DNA of 64,000 nt from Siphonodentalium dalli (GCA_032622095.1 CP136065.1:208610151-208674150), one strand, 5' to 3'; positions 1 to 12,360 are shown, counted from the first letter of the stretch. Numbers and translations: made by a program. Notes: generated from the sequence alone by a model not told the origin.

Positions 1-1092
1 ATATATTGTTTTGTGGTTGTATAATGCGACCGTCGAAATAACGGGGGTAATAACATGGATTGCAATAGACGTCTACCGTGTGACTAATACGAGAAAGATG
101 TTACCCGAAACATGAGTACGCACAAAACCCTCATATATAAGTGTATGCAGTCCATTGAAATAACATGTGTGTTGCATATGTGTCGAGGTTACACACAACT
201 ACTTATTTTTCCATAGGCGACAATACTAACGTTTGTATCATTTGTGCTGAAACTGGACATATTTTCACCAAACTCTCATACTGAGCATGAAGTGGGTCTC
301 AAGTCTGATAGATTCATACCATGAAACAGACAGGTTTCTGTATTTTTTCCCATTCAAATTTCACGCTTCCCTGACTACCGAAGGTTCGCAGTAAATTCAC
401 AGCTATAAAAAACATCCTAACACAAATTTGTACTTGTGGTCAAATGGACACAACATTCAGCAGGATCCCAAACACCATGCATTTTTTTGTACAGCAGCTT
501 AATTATATTATTTATTTATGTATTTATATTGTCAACATAATGCACCAATCAGCGGACATGGGATGATTTTTATCTGATTCTAGTTGCCCTACACAATTTC
601 AGGAAGCATAACTCTATTTAATTAGTTGTTTATAACCCCGAGGGAGGCGTGTGTTCATTTAATGAGAGATTACTCTAAATTGCATTGATTCGTGTATGTG
701 GGAATATACTGTTGCGCCTCTTTGTTATATATTCTATTGCGGCTATCTTGAGTTCCTCCATTTTGGAGCATACATATGCAATGAACATGGACACAAAATA
801 GTCGTTTTCGCTGAAAAGTATGAAAGAGTAATGCGGACCGGACATGAGTATACTGTGACCCAAAGCGGTCCGATCTTCTATACATGTGGCGTCTTCTCGT
901 TACGATTTTAGTATCGACGAACACTTTTTCCGTTTCTATTATGTCCATATTTCAATTTTGTTTTTTCAATTCTCCCTGCCGACCACATTCAATTTGCACT
1001 GCGCATGGCAAACCAACAGATACGAAGAGAGACTACCGGAAATGTATTCGATTCAAATTTACGTGATCCGTATATGCCGTAACTCTAGGCAG
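1..1092. other. Intergenic AT-rich DNA, no gene recognised
   Basis: I read both strands and found only short open frames with no familiar motif, splice pattern or low-complexity signal. It ends at the TTAA target duplication of the MITE that follows. Confidence 0.6.
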
Positions 1093-1096
1093 TTAA

Positions 1097-1565
1097 AGGT
1101 ACTCAACCCGTAAAGAGGGTCCCCATCTCAACAGATTCCAACAACAACAATCCGATCAGAGGGTCCTATATTACTATTTCTTTGGCTTTGGGGGTAAACA
1201 ATATTTGATTCGAGTCGAGGAACCCATCAAACAAAGCTCAGAGTTATTAGATATTGATTTTTCAAATTTGTTATGTTCTCGAGATGAGTACCAATAACTG
1301 CCGTAATCTGCTCTGGATTTGTACTCCAAATCTATTCAAACAGACAAGGATGAATAACTCTAAAATCAAGTGGTAATTTTAACGCAATTTTGACTGAGTT
1401 CTGGGCCGTATAGTATTCCCGATAATGAAAAATAATAGATTTCTAAAATCGATATCTAACAAATCTGAGCTTTGATGGGCGACTTCCTCGACTCGAATCA
1501 AATATTTTTGACCCCCGAAGCCATTGAAATAGTAATTGAGAGGAGTTTTATCGGGTTGAGTACCT
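1097..1565 (+). mobile_element. TTAA-flanked MITE, piggyBac-like, copy 1
   Basis: A 469-bp non-coding element bounded by inverted ends AGGTACTCAACCCG and CGGGTTGAGTACCT and flanked by TTAA on both sides (1093-1096 and 1566-1569). TTAA duplication is the signature of piggyBac-superfamily transposition, so this is probably a non-autonomous piggyBac derivative; no transposase is encoded. A second copy of exactly the same length lies at 21344-21812 in reverse orientation, and a decayed end lies near 12361-12522. Confidence 0.85.
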
Positions 1566-1569
1566 TTAA

Positions 1570-1990
1570 AAGAAAATACGCTTACATGGGTTATTTTATT
1601 ACGTCACGTTATGCGCACATATATTATCATTAAATCATTGGTTATCTCTATTTATCAACTGATTATGATAAGAATTTCTAGCAATTGTTATCCATGCATA
1701 TAGTTTACCTGCGATCGTTAACTCCACTTAGCGTATATGGTCATATTAAGTTTATTTAGCTTGGAAAAAATAAACACCCGTATTATACTCCGTCTGGGCG
1801 GACGTCCCAAATCCTTTATATTGTATCTCACGTGACTTCATCGCATCGATTGGTTGAGAGATGTACCCCTAAAGTGTATGCATCCATTTGGGTGGTGGGC
1901 ACTATATATCCGCGCACTAGATGCATGTAGTCCCGGCTATATATAGTTAGTGTGTACGTCGTCCTGAGCCGTCTGTTTAACGCGTGTGCT
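1570..1990. other. Intergenic DNA, no feature seen
   Basis: AT-rich sequence between the MITE and the minisatellite. I see no exon-like frame, RNA gene or inverted repeat. Confidence 0.55.
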
Positions 1991-2004
1991 TCATCATGTG
2001 CATT

Positions 2005-3185
2005 CCAATGCCTTGCACAGTACGATATTCAATTCATGTTCATGTTAATGTCTTCCAAAGTACGATATTCAAATCATGTTCATATTAACGCCTTCCAAAG
2101 TACGATATTTAAATTATGTTCATGCTAATGCCTTCCAACGTACGATATTCAAATCATGTTCATATTAACGCCTTCCAAAGTACGATATTCAAATCATGTT
2201 CATATTAACGCCTTCCAAAGTACGATATTCAAAATCATGTTCATGCTAATGCCTTCCAAAGTACGATATTCAAAATCATGTTTATGCTAATGCCTTCCAA
2301 AGTAAGATACTCAAATCATGTTCATGCCAATGCATTCCAACGTACGATATTCAAATCATGTTCATATTAACGCCTTCCAAAGTACGATATTCAAATCATG
2401 TTCATGATAATGCCTTCCAAAGTACGATATTTAAATTATGTTCATGCTAATGCCTTCCAAAGTACGATATTCAAATCATGTTCATATTAACGCCTTCCAA
2501 AGTACGATATTCAAATCATGTTCATATTAACGCCTTCCAAATCATGTTCATACTAATGCCTTCCAAAGTACGATATTCAAAATCATGTTCATGATAATGC
2601 CTTCCAACGTACGATATTTAAATCATGTTCATGCTAATGCATTCCAAAGTACGATATTCAAATCATGTTCATGCCAATGCATTCCAACGTACGATATTCA
2701 AATCATGTTCATATTAACGCCTTCCAAAGTACGATATTCAAATCATGTTCATGATAATGCCTTCCAAAGTACGATATTCAAATCATGTTTATGCTAATGC
2801 CTTCCAACGTACGATATTCAAATCATGTTCATGATAATGCCTTCCAAAGTACGATATTCAAATCATGTTCATGCTAATGCCTTCCAAAGTACGATATTTA
2901 AATCATGTTTATGCTAATGCCTTCCAATGTACGATATTCAAATCATGTTCATGCTAATGCCTTCCAAAGTACGATATTTAAATCATGTTTATGCTAATGC
3001 CTTCCAATGTACGATATTCAAATCATATTCATGCTAATGCCTTCCAAAGTACGATATTCAAATCATATTCATGCTAATGCCTTCCAAAGTTGGATATTCA
3101 AATCATATTCATGCTAATGCCTTCCAAAGTAGGATATTCAAATCATGTTCATCCTTATGCCTTCCAAAGTACGATATTCAAATAA
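2005..3185. repeat. 40-bp minisatellite, about 29 copies
   Basis: A tandem array with a unit close to 40 bp built around CCTTCCAAAGTACGATATTC followed by an AAATCATGTTCATGCTAATG-type half. Variant positions recur in higher-order pairs (cta/tta/ata/cca before the next unit; aaag/aacg/aatg). One unit is truncated near 2540. Open frames across it are by-products of the repeat. Confidence 0.95.
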
Positions 3186-3189
3186 TATT

Positions 3190-4510
3190 TTTTGCGTTAT
3201 TCAAGTAACTTGAGTTCATCCAATCGTCAGAGTTTCTCGTTTTGTTGTTGCGTTTGGTGTACTAAGAACGGACTTTATTAGGTAACTCCGGACTACTAAT
3301 AAAGAACGTTCAATAAGATCTCTTCCGCATTTTAGTTTGTCTCAGATAGTCCCTTCCGCTCAAGAAATGTCTGGACCCAACGAGGCTAATACGTATTAGT
3401 CACTAACATAACCAATATTAGCCTCTCATTTGCCCTACATGTATTGTCCACATGAGTGATATCTAAACCCACACAAATTACTATCAAATAACACAAAATA
3501 TCAACAACATATTGATATTTTCTAATGGGTCACTAAAGGTCTTAACATATTCTTATTTGCATGCATGGTATCTGGATCTCGCGATCGAAGTTTGTCCGAT
3601 TTTCTTCTTACGGGAGTTATGGTCCTTAGTTTTTCTATTTATTTATTTTTCGGTCAATTTTAAGGCCGTTAGCGCAGTAACAACATTTGACCATTTATGT
3701 TTTACTTGAGTTATATGCGGCTCTCAGTTTTTCTACATGTATTTTTAAAGCATTTTAAGACAACTATCTGGGTATAGTCCAGGCGCTTGGTGTAGATATA
3801 CATAATAATTGTGAAAAAAAATGATAAAAGAAATAAACTTGACCCATATGTTCCTTATACACTACTGATCATTTTCAGTTATGGAGTCATTCGCGGGAGG
3901 TCCTTCCTTAGCAACGGTTGCTAGTTCTATGACATCATTTTTGGTGGCCGAAAATTCCTTCGCGTCTGAGAGACACATTAAGTTATTTTCCTGTTTCTAG
4001 AACGGTTGGAAAGCATTCGACACTTTGTGGATTAACGGTTTAATATATCAGCTATTTGAAAAGCATATTCAGGCAAATTTGGAGAATTATAAGCAATCTA
4101 CTCAATAATATACACTCTGCACTTATTTCCAAAACTGCAACTCACACTGGATACCAATGTTGCAATGATCAAGGCAGGGAAGTATAATCTCGGTGTTATA
4201 CTACATATATAGAAGCTTATTGTTAGAGTTTAAATAATGCGTCAGTTCATGGCTTTCAGATTGTTTTAATTGTAAGATCGCGACGATGACTAGAACAAAT
4301 GTCAACCAATATTTTAAATTATATTCGAGGCCATCGAACGAGACCATCTGTGATGTGCAACCCATGTGTTCTTATTTGTTTTGTTGACTGTCATCTGGCA
4401 TTGCTCAAAGTTTTAAGTCAATCACGATATGATTTCGCGTGCTTAAGGCGGGGATAGTCGATATGTATAACAAACACACTACTACAGGAGGCAGTGCTAT
4501 CCGTGTCATA
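3190..4510. other. Intergenic DNA with one core-repeat fragment
   Basis: No gene is recognised. Around 3580-3690 lies a stretch (GTTTGTCCGATT, then GGAGTTATGGTCCTTAGT and CCGTTAGCGCAGTAAC) that matches the core repeats at 51281-51690, so it is a dispersed repeat fragment. The rest shows nothing. Confidence 0.55.
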
Positions 4511-4511
4511 A

Positions 4512-4522
4512 GTGTCTATATA
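4512..4522 (+). promoter_or_regulatory. Possible TATA box before the PAN-like exon
   Basis: The sequence TCTATATAATA lies about 100 bases upstream of the first ATG of the PAN-like exon, at a sensible distance for a short 5' UTR. This is positional inference only; AT-rich DNA gives many such matches. Confidence 0.3.
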
Positions 4523-4623
4523 ATACACACCTCTGCATTTTCTTTTAAAACACTACCAGTCGCTGACCAATAAATCTTCTTTGAATTCGGTCGATACACT
4601 CGCTGCATGAGGTTTATATTCAC

Positions 4624-4947
4624 ATGGAAGAAATCGGAGGGTTGAGAACAACCAGCAGCGCGATGGCGCTCTATCACTGGTTGAAACTTGTTTCTCTGAT
4701 ACTCATGCTACCAGTGGTTGTGCTTTCTTCGATGCTGGCCGGAAAGTTGTTTCGTGTGTACCCCGACTCACTGAGCAACGCAGTTATACAAGGGAGTGTA
4801 AAGCATTCTTGGAGTGAAATCAACTGCGCTTCAGTATGTGGTGATGACCCGAACTGTTGTACATACTCATTCGATTCCAAGGATGGATCTTGTGACACCT
4901 CAAGAGGTCTGGTCAGGGATATCGGTTTACCAAGATTTCTTTTGATA
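4624..4947 (+). CDS. First coding exon of a secreted or anchored PAN/apple-like protein
   Basis: The frame opens with ATG at 4624, or more likely at 4663 where MALYHWLK begins a hydrophobic segment of about 20 residues that reads as a signal peptide or signal anchor. After it comes a Cys-containing stretch with the order C-A-S-V-C, D-P-N-C-C-T-Y, then S-C-D, which resembles the C..C....C..F.Y....C pattern of PAN/apple modules. The exon ends at a strong splice donor (TTGATAG then GTAAGT at 4948), so the frame beyond it (GKSAVR, stop) is intron. No downstream exon is recognised in the next kilobases, so the rest may be distant or the gene broken. The family call rests on Cys spacing alone. Confidence 0.5.
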
Positions 4948-5350
4948 GGTAAGTCAGCGGTACGGTAGAATACATGGATACAATACTAATACCATATGTG
5001 ACCTAGCTGATTTGTGTTGTCCTTTGTTAGACCCATTATTTTCCATACATTTTTTTCGAATTGCTTCATGCGTGTCTCAATGTTTTTAAATCTTTTTTGT
5101 TTTCGTTTCGAAAGATTGTTTATTTACATGTCGTTTGCATAACTTTATTTTCGAATGTCCCTGAAAGTTCATCTAGGTGTTCGCCGATTTTGTTCATCCA
5201 AATTACCCACGTAATCCGCTAAAATTTAATGAGAATGTCCAGTTTTGATTCCAGGTTTCCTAATTTCCTAGACCATTTTTCGTTACCATCTGCACCCATG
5301 TCAATAGATGCTTATTAGGGATAAGGTAGGGAAAAAATAAACAAACATTT
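4948..5350. other. Putative intron or intergenic DNA, nothing further seen
   Basis: It follows the splice donor of the PAN-like exon. I see no acceptor with a convincing continuation frame. Confidence 0.45.
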
Positions 5351-5355
5351 TGACA

Positions 5356-5465
5356 TTATAAAGTCAAAATTCATAATTTTTATCTCGAAATTTTGACTTT
5401 TTATCTCAAAATTTGGACTTACCATGTCACAATTTTGACTTTCAAAGTCACAATTTCGACTTTAT
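5356..5465. repeat. Degenerate short tandem repeat of AAAGTCAAAATT type
   Basis: Repeats of TCAAAATTTTGACTTT-like units in both orientations produce a local inverted-repeat tract beside the truncated end of the LINE fragment. Confidence 0.6.
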
Positions 5466-5574
5466 GAAGTAACATGGGGGTGTAACTAAAGACAGACCGG
5501 ACGAGACCGGACCGCCCCTGTGGTGTTTAGGTGTGATAAGCGAGGTATCACGAAAACACGCCTTTCCTTTGAAA

Positions 5575-6985
5575 GCCTTTAAAAGTGAGTTACAGTAGTC
5601 TATACGGCTTGTGATAAATGCATGTACGAGTTGTTTGGCCGTCTCTTCGTCGACCACATTTCGCACCCTGCTGATATTTCTCAGGTGACAATATGCCAAT
5701 CTGCAAACCTGCATTACATGCGCCTCCGCAGATAGATTGTCATCCATCATATACCCCAGGTTGCGGACCATAGTCGACTTAGAGACTACACTATCTCCAA
5801 GCACAATATCGTGGGTAGTTGCTTTCTGCAACTGATGCGGTAACCCGATATATATCAGTTCAGTTTTGTCAGGATTCAACTTAAGGAAATTATCAGTCAT
5901 CCAGATTTTAATATCGGATACACAGTGCTCTAGGGATTCTCTGGCTGGAATCTCACAACCAGGGTTGAAATGAACGTAGAGTTGGGAATCATCCGCGTAA
6001 AAGTAAAAGTGAAAATTCAGTCCATGATGACGGGTTATGTCCCCCAGCGGTAGGACGTAGATCACATAGAGCATGGGTCCAAGCACATACCCCTGTGGCA
6101 CACCGTACTTAAGTGCAAAAACATCCGAGTGAACGTTGTTCACCGTGACACTCAATATACGGCCGTTCAGATATGACCTAAACCAATCTAAGGCTACACC
6201 AGTCACACCGAGTCTGTTTTCAAGTCTCTCCAATAGCACAGCGTGGTCGATGGTGTCGAAGGCGGCACTGAGGTCCAGTAACACCAAGCATGACACTTCC
6301 CTTTGATCCATTGACATACGCAAGTCGTTTTGGACCCGAAGAAGTGCAGTCTCAGTGCTGCTATTTGGACGATAGGCAGATTGAAACACTTCCGACAAGC
6401 CAGTGGACGACAAGTAATCGCGGAGTTGTTTGAAAACAACCCTCTCTATCAGCTTTGAAATAAAAGAGAGGTTTGAAACCGGTCGGTAGTTACTTAGGAC
6501 CTCGACATCAAGCCCTGGGTTCTTCAGTAGCGGCGTTACTAATGCATGTTTCATGGTGGATGGGAAAATGCCACTATCCAAAGAACTGTTTACAATATTC
6601 ACCAACACGGGTGCTAGTGCTGACTTACATGTCTTCAATAACTGTGTTGGTATAATGTCGAGAGGGCACTGTTTTGATGGAGATTTCGATATAATTTCTG
6701 ACAGCTGATCAGATGTGAGTGGCTTGAAACACGTCAGTTTTGTCAGTCCCCTTGATGAACCACTGATCTGAAGAAATTCCCAGCTGAGTGTTTCATTGTT
6801 GCTAACCATATTGCATCGGATGTTCTCGATTTTGTTTACAAAGAACTTCGCAAAATATATTGGCAAGATCGACCGATGACGTATACTGAGGGAGTGGCGA
6901 GGACTTGTTTTTGTGAAGTAGTTTATCAATAACATCAGATAGAACTTTAGGCCGTTTTGAGTTATCGCTCACGAGGTCAGCAAAA
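5575..6985 (-). mobile_element. CR1/L2-type LINE fragment with reverse transcriptase, truncated at both ends
   Basis: Read on the minus strand, the frame shows the non-LTR RT blocks in order: NYRPVSNLSFISKLIERV, SAYRPNSSTETALL, LLDLSAAFDTIDHAVLL (first catalytic Asp), YGVPQGYVLGP (usually GVPQGSVLGP), YADDSQLY (catalytic DD), LKLNPDKTE and a thumb-like NLGYMMDD...HLRNISRVR. This is the CR1/L2 style. The homology stops after SRIDYCNSLL near 5590 and the rest of the frame is unrelated, so the 3' end is lost. Upstream (6802-6985) the linker continues in another frame after a frameshift near 6850, then ends abruptly where a different repeat begins. No endonuclease domain is present. It is a dead 5'- and 3'-truncated copy. 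Confidence 0.9.
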
Positions 6986-6988
6986 CAT

Positions 6989-7345
6989 ACCAAGTTTCAT
7001 CGAAATCCCGCGATATTCGGGCGTTTGACCTTGAAATGACCAGATGTCAAGGTCAAGGTCACGTCGCACGGGCAAATTAATAGGTTTATGCCACTCCCCG
7101 GCCGAAGATACCCCCACATACCAAGTTTCATCGAAATCTCGTGATATTCGGGCGTTTGACCTTGAAATTACCCTATTTCAAGGTCAAGGTCACGTCGCAC
7201 GGGCAAATCAATAGGCCTTATGTCACCCCCGGCCGAAAATACCCCCACATACCAAGTTTCATCGAAATCGGATCAGACGTTTTCGAGTTCACGCTAACAC
7301 ACACACACATAGACCTTCCAAAAATATATAATAGACTAGCAGGTT
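6989..7345 (+). repeat. Three 131-bp core repeats with internal palindrome
   Basis: ACCAAGTTTCATCGAAATC recurs at 6989, 7120 and 7251, giving a unit of about 131 bp. Each full unit contains TTGACCTTGAAAT and its complement ATTTCAAGGTCA around a short loop, and CACGTCGCACGGGCAAAT. The last unit ends in GGATCAGACGTTTTCGAGTT and a short CA run, a typical end of non-autonomous or LINE-derived repeats in marine invertebrates. A weaker relative is at 7441-7490. Confidence 0.75.
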
Positions 7346-7349
7346 AGCC

Positions 7350-8400
7350 CGCCACTGGCGTGCTTGGTCAGAAACATGACAATGTTTTATGTTTTGTTTG
7401 TGTTTTTCAATGAGTTAATATTGGGTTTTTCAATATTTTACCCGATTTGACCTTGAATTGATAATTTTCAAGGTCAAGGTCATGTCGGGGTCACAATATA
7501 TAATTTGTGGGTACCCGTTTGAAGGTTAGGACTGACCCGATGAAAAATTCCCCCGTTCCTAGGAACGACAGACATAAGAATGTTTCACACAACGCGACGT
7601 CGACGATCCCCGTGTGTTTTAACACTCATATAACGAAGTTTGAGCTCACCTATGGCGGAAAAACTTACCCGATCCGCGTTCTTATGAATACAACACGCTC
7701 CGCGTTCTTAGGAACACAACACGCTCATGTCTATACACGCCCAGACCCAGAAGAGGTATGATTTTTTAACCTGCCCGTGGCCATTGAGCAGCCCCTGACA
7801 GAGGTTGTCCACCCTTATAGGCCCTTACGAGATGGTCAATAGTCCCCGCAAAGTTAATCCCGTCGTGAACCCCATCCTCACAAAGAGCGGACAGTCAATT
7901 AATCCCGTCGTGAACGCCATCACCAACGCGACGTAATTTTTTTTGGTATCATGGGTTGCGTTCTAAAAATAGGAAAGCTCTTGTTCCCGTATACGTTTGC
8001 GTAAATACGAAATTGTGAGTGTTGGTTTGTAACCGGGATTTCTGAGAAGCATTATGCCTATAACTACCCCCCTAAGCCCTGACCTAAGTGTCATACATAA
8101 CAATGATGTTGTAAGAGTACTATGGCATCCAATAAATCTCCCCGCATAGGAAACCACTCAATGTTCCCGTATATCTCTCTGCAGATGCTAATAACGTTGA
8201 ATGGTAAACAGACGCTCTTTATAGCGATGCGTCAAAAACAAACGCTCATTAAATAATCACTTGATTAACCCACGCCGTGCCTTTGCGGTGATTTGGGAGT
8301 GGACAAAGGGTGCTCAGAGCTTCTCCAAAACGCGACAACTACGGTGTTCGTGTGTTTTTACCCTTAGATGGGAAGTTTGAACTCAATCGAGCCAGCCGTT
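7350..8400. other. Intergenic DNA, small direct repeats only
   Basis: No gene recognised. A short direct repeat, AATCCCGTCGTGAAC, occurs at about 7857 and 7900. The open frame at 7507-7761 has no recognisable motif and overlaps repeat-derived sequence. Confidence 0.5.
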
Positions 8401-8414
8401 TTCGATTCTATAAA

Positions 8415-8417
<3 letters not shown>

Positions 8418-8465
<48 letters not shown>
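8418..8465. repeat. (AT)n microsatellite
   Basis: Uninterrupted AT dinucleotides for about 48 bases. Confidence 0.97.
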
Positions 8466-8466
<1 letters not shown>

Positions 8467-9032
8467 GGAAGTCTCAAAATATATAGTATAGAAGATATAC
8501 ATGTAGTCTTTGTTATTCTACAATTTACCAAAGGGCGATTATTATGGAGTGAAGCTAAATTACTTTCTAATCACAAACAATCACAGCGAGTATGTTGTTA
8601 CACAATGTTACATACTGTATGGCCGCAAATTGTATGGGGCGCCATTTTACAATAGTTAATACCTATTTAATTATAAAAATAACTAATTTTATTAGATCGC
8701 ATATGAATATATGATATAAAAAATATAATTTATAATATCATGACATATTGTATGAGAACCATAAATGTTGTTCAGCTATCACTGCATGTGTGCTATCATA
8801 AATTCAATGTTTATAACACAAAATCAAATTATTTATATTACAAAACAGTAAGCATTTATTTGTATCAATAGTTCGATTGTGTGATATCATACATTAATTT
8901 GGCGATTTAATAACATTTTATTTCTGATAGCACTAATTAATTGTGTTATATCGGTAAATAGAATCGCATACATATGTAGCTGCACAGTATTCTTTCAATA
9001 TTTTGATGTCATGAAATCATTATATGACATCA
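8466..9032. other. AT-rich intergenic DNA, nothing seen
   Basis: Very AT-rich with no coding signal or clear repeat structure. Confidence 0.55.
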
Positions 9033-9038
9033 TAAAAT

Positions 9039-11102
9039 GAGGGTATCACCCCCCCTCCCCCCTGAATCCCGAATACGAGTTAATTTTGGGGGGGGGGGGT
9101 GAATCCTGAATACGAGTTAATTTTGGGGGGTGAATCCTGAATACATGTTAAGAAATAATATGCGATAAATGACATACAAATTGACTGTTTTAATATCAGA
9201 CAGATACAAGCAGAAGTTACATAGACACATTATGATGCCGGTCGCGTTATGAGGCCGTTATGATACCATTAAAGATACGGTTGGCCTTGGCGGTGGGTAT
9301 CCTGTGAAAATATCGCCACCCGTCAAAAACCACCACAAACAGAAAGAACATCAAAATGTAGATAGACTTTGTCCGTATACAAATAAGAAATATCGCATAA
9401 ACAGTATGTTATGGTCATATGTTTGACCATTGTTATGTAAACAAAGGCATAAAAAGTTACTTTTCTGGTGTTTGTTTATATTATGATGGTAAACATAAAG
9501 AGCGTTATTTGTTGGTGAATACCTGATATGGAACTAATAAAGAGCGTTTATGCCATTTGTGTGTGATTTGCCAGTAGCATTGTGCTGTCTTCTGTAACAC
9601 AATAAGGCTCTTGCTTGCGTAAAATATAGTAGATCTTTATGATAACATGCTGTGTACGCGATGGTCATGGTATATATGAACGGAACTGTATGCGTTTTAA
9701 TGTTTTTCTGTTTACGGCGTTTGGAACAAATATGAATATTTTCGACAATTAAGGCCGCACGTGCCTTTAATGATACTTTATGATCAGGGATGTGGCTAGA
9801 GGCTTTCCGTTGGGGGGTGTCCACCTTTGGAATTTCCAACTGCACCCCCCCCCCCCCCCTCTTGAGTCAGAATCAGACCGAACACAAGTTTTGCATAATT
9901 CCATTTGCACACCCCCCTTCCACCTCAGTGTTTAGGCCTAATATCCTATATCTTCATAAACCATGGTTCTATATTCCCGGTATGAGAACATTCAGATATT
10001 TTAACCTGAAACATTGCATAAATCCTAACATCTAGTGGTCTAACTCCATACAAATGCACACGGCTACGGGCAAGAGACCACGACACACCGAGCTGACCAT
10101 CGTTGCTCGGCCGGTGTGAGAAAATTTTGAAATTTGAACAAGAAAATCACAAATCCTAGCATCCAGACTGGCCTCAACTAAAGCTTTCCTATAGTGTTGG
10201 AAATTTCAAACCTCATACTCCGCCTCAGGTTGGAAAATTCTCCAACTGATGACCACAAGTTTGATCAAATGTAGTAAAATATTGTTAAAATTATTAGCAT
10301 TTTTGTATTGGCCACAGGGGAGAGACAATGACACACCGGGCCGACCATGGTTCGGCCCGGTGTGGGAATTTTTTTTAATCTGAACAAGAAAATCGCAAAA
10401 TCCTAGCATCTAGACTAGCGTCAAGCATTCTTAGAGTTGGAAATTTCAAACCTGACACACCACTTAGGTTGGAAAATTTACAACTGATGACAATTCCAAT
10501 GCCAAATGTATGAGAATATTGTTTTCTTAAATTAACTAGCATTTTTTGACTGGCCACGGGGGAGGGATCAGGACACAAGATTTCCAAGTGTTGGAAATTT
10601 CCAACCTGTTACCCTCCTGAGGTTGGAAATTTCCAACTGATGACCATTTCAGTCCAAAATTTTGACAAAAAATAGGAAAATATGCAAATATTGGTCCAAA
10701 AACAATTAATTCCCCCCCCCAATAAATTGTTTGAAAATCAAACTACAAGAACATTTCAACCTATTATATGTGTGAAATTTCCAACTAATGTTTTGGCAGG
10801 TATGAAATTTCCAACTGTTGAAAATTTTGACCAAAGTTGGGGGGTGAGACCCCCCCCCCCCCCCGTCGCCACGTCTCTGTTTATGATGGCATGGTGGTCG
10901 AATATGCCCAAGAAGCTATTCTACCCACTCATTCATACATATAACTAGCACAAAATATTATGTTGCGCCATCAAAACCTGCGTCCAAGATGTTTTGCTTG
11001 AACCCGAATACCAGTTAATTCGGGGGTATGAATCCCGCGTACGGCTTCAAAACACCCTGAATCCCGCGTACCGAAAAGGGGGGGGGGGGGGGTGATACCC
11101 TC
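9039..11102. mobile_element. Non-autonomous inverted-repeat element hosting a nested hAT copy
   Basis: The left end GAGGGTATCACCCCCC and the right end GGGGGGTGATACCCTC are inverted copies, and TAAAAT flanks both (9033-9038 and 11103-11108), consistent with a 6-bp target duplication. Sub-terminal units of TGAATCC(C/T)GAATAC(G)AGTTAATTT with G-runs occur at both ends (9061-9150 and 10993-11080). No protein is recognised inside. The superfamily is not decided; the duplication length is read from one copy only. Confidence 0.6.
9785..10879. mobile_element. Non-autonomous hAT-type element, complete, 1,095 bp
   Basis: Ends are CAGGGATGTGGCTAGAGG and, reverse-complemented, CAGAGACGTGGCGACGG, which carry the CAG-RG start typical of hAT transposons. 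The 8-bp target duplication TTTATGAT is exact on both sides (9777-9784 and 10880-10887). The interior holds C/G runs, three diverged sub-units each with the palindrome GTTGGAAATTTCCAAC, and a near-palindrome CACCGGGCC...GGCCCGGTG. No transposase is encoded. A second copy, cut at its left end, begins at 63199. Confidence 0.85.
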
Positions 11103-11290
11103 TAAAATGGAACTTTTATATCACTAAATGCTAGGGTGGGTGAGCGTGTATTGGCGTGCGCGTGTGGGGTTGGGGAAAGAAGCACAATTCATCAATTTCA
11201 ATGGTGCAAATATTTAATTTATATGTCTCATTGATATAATAATGATAAATAGTACAATAAATATATCTTGATACAAGATTGACATGCCAA

Positions 11291-11295
<5 letters not shown>

Positions 11296-11374
<79 letters not shown>
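11296..11374. repeat. (TA)n microsatellite
   Basis: About 78 bases of pure TA dinucleotides followed by CACACG. Confidence 0.97.
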
Positions 11375-11377
<3 letters not shown>

Positions 11378-12360
11378 GTTAGATTAATATCTCGAATGTT
11401 ATAGTGAAGGATATATAAGTGATGTTGTATTTCTTCCGATTCACTAACGTTGAAGGGGTCACTTTCAATTGAAACAAAGTGATGAAGGGTAAACAGGTAT
11501 TGGACATTTGGTCAACAGTACACCGTTTTTTAATGTTACTGACACGAACGCAGTTACTTCGACTGTGTTCACGAATGTCTGGTGCCAATTAGCCGAATAA
11601 AATTTCATAACTTGTGTACAATTTTGCAGATTTACAAACATGTGTAACGTCAGCACTTTGTTTGGTGAGAGTGACCCCCTTCAGCATCACTAACACATGG
11701 GTGCATACGGGTCAATATCTGAATCGAGATGAGTAAAAATAAATCGATTATAAAGCAAGATGTTCAAAAATTTCGGTGACGGTATACCGCGCTTCTTGAT
11801 TGTTATTCCGTCAATAATGTTTAGGGTCGATATAGTTACACAATTGTATGTAACGGCGACTTGGTTGGTCATCATCGACACCACAATCACATCATCGTCT
11901 AAATTTGTTTGTGTAACTTTTAAACATTGACCGATAAATCTTTCTTATTTTAAATAAATTATCTGCCCGTGAAAGTATAATTAACCATCCGCTTCAAGTT
12001 GGCTCATTTCACGTTACACTATAAAGATACGCTTAGCCATAATGATAACGGAGGATTAATGTCACATCTGTATAATAATGAATTTATTTCATCGTGGAAA
12101 TACATGTAGGTTCACGTTGGACTTCTTTTATAATCTTAAATAAACCCACAGCGAAGCTGAATGGCTCACTCTCACAAAAAAAATATTCTGAAATGTACAC
12201 ATGTTTTGAATGTGTGCTAAACGGTAAACTGAGTTAGCGAACGGAACTAGCGAAGTAACTTCAATCGTGTTTCGGAAAGTCTGGTGTCCATCAGCAGTTT
12301 GTTTTCAGCTCATTTTTGTATCGATTGTTGGAACTTGGACCGATAATATCCTTTTGATAC
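11375..12360. other. Intergenic DNA, no gene recognised
   Basis: Short frames on the minus strand have no motifs or splice support. Two passages (about 11470-11590 and 12160-12300) share fragments such as AGTTACTTCGACTGTGTT/AGTAACTTCAATCGTGTT, suggesting an old dispersed repeat. Confidence 0.45.

Noticed and set aside
1990-3190. Possible CRISPR-like array
   Set aside because: The unit is continuous 40-bp tandem repeat without unique spacers, in a eukaryotic genome.
3580-3690. Small secreted-protein exon from the 3512-3709 frame
   Set aside because: The sequence is a dispersed core-repeat fragment shared with 51.3-51.7 kb.
6990-7500. TCAAGGTCA matches to nuclear-receptor half-sites
   Set aside because: They occur inside a dispersed 131-bp repeat with palindromic arms, so they give no evidence of gene regulation.
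8368-8655. Frame with an Ile-Tyr repeat
   Set aside because: Translation of an AT microsatellite.
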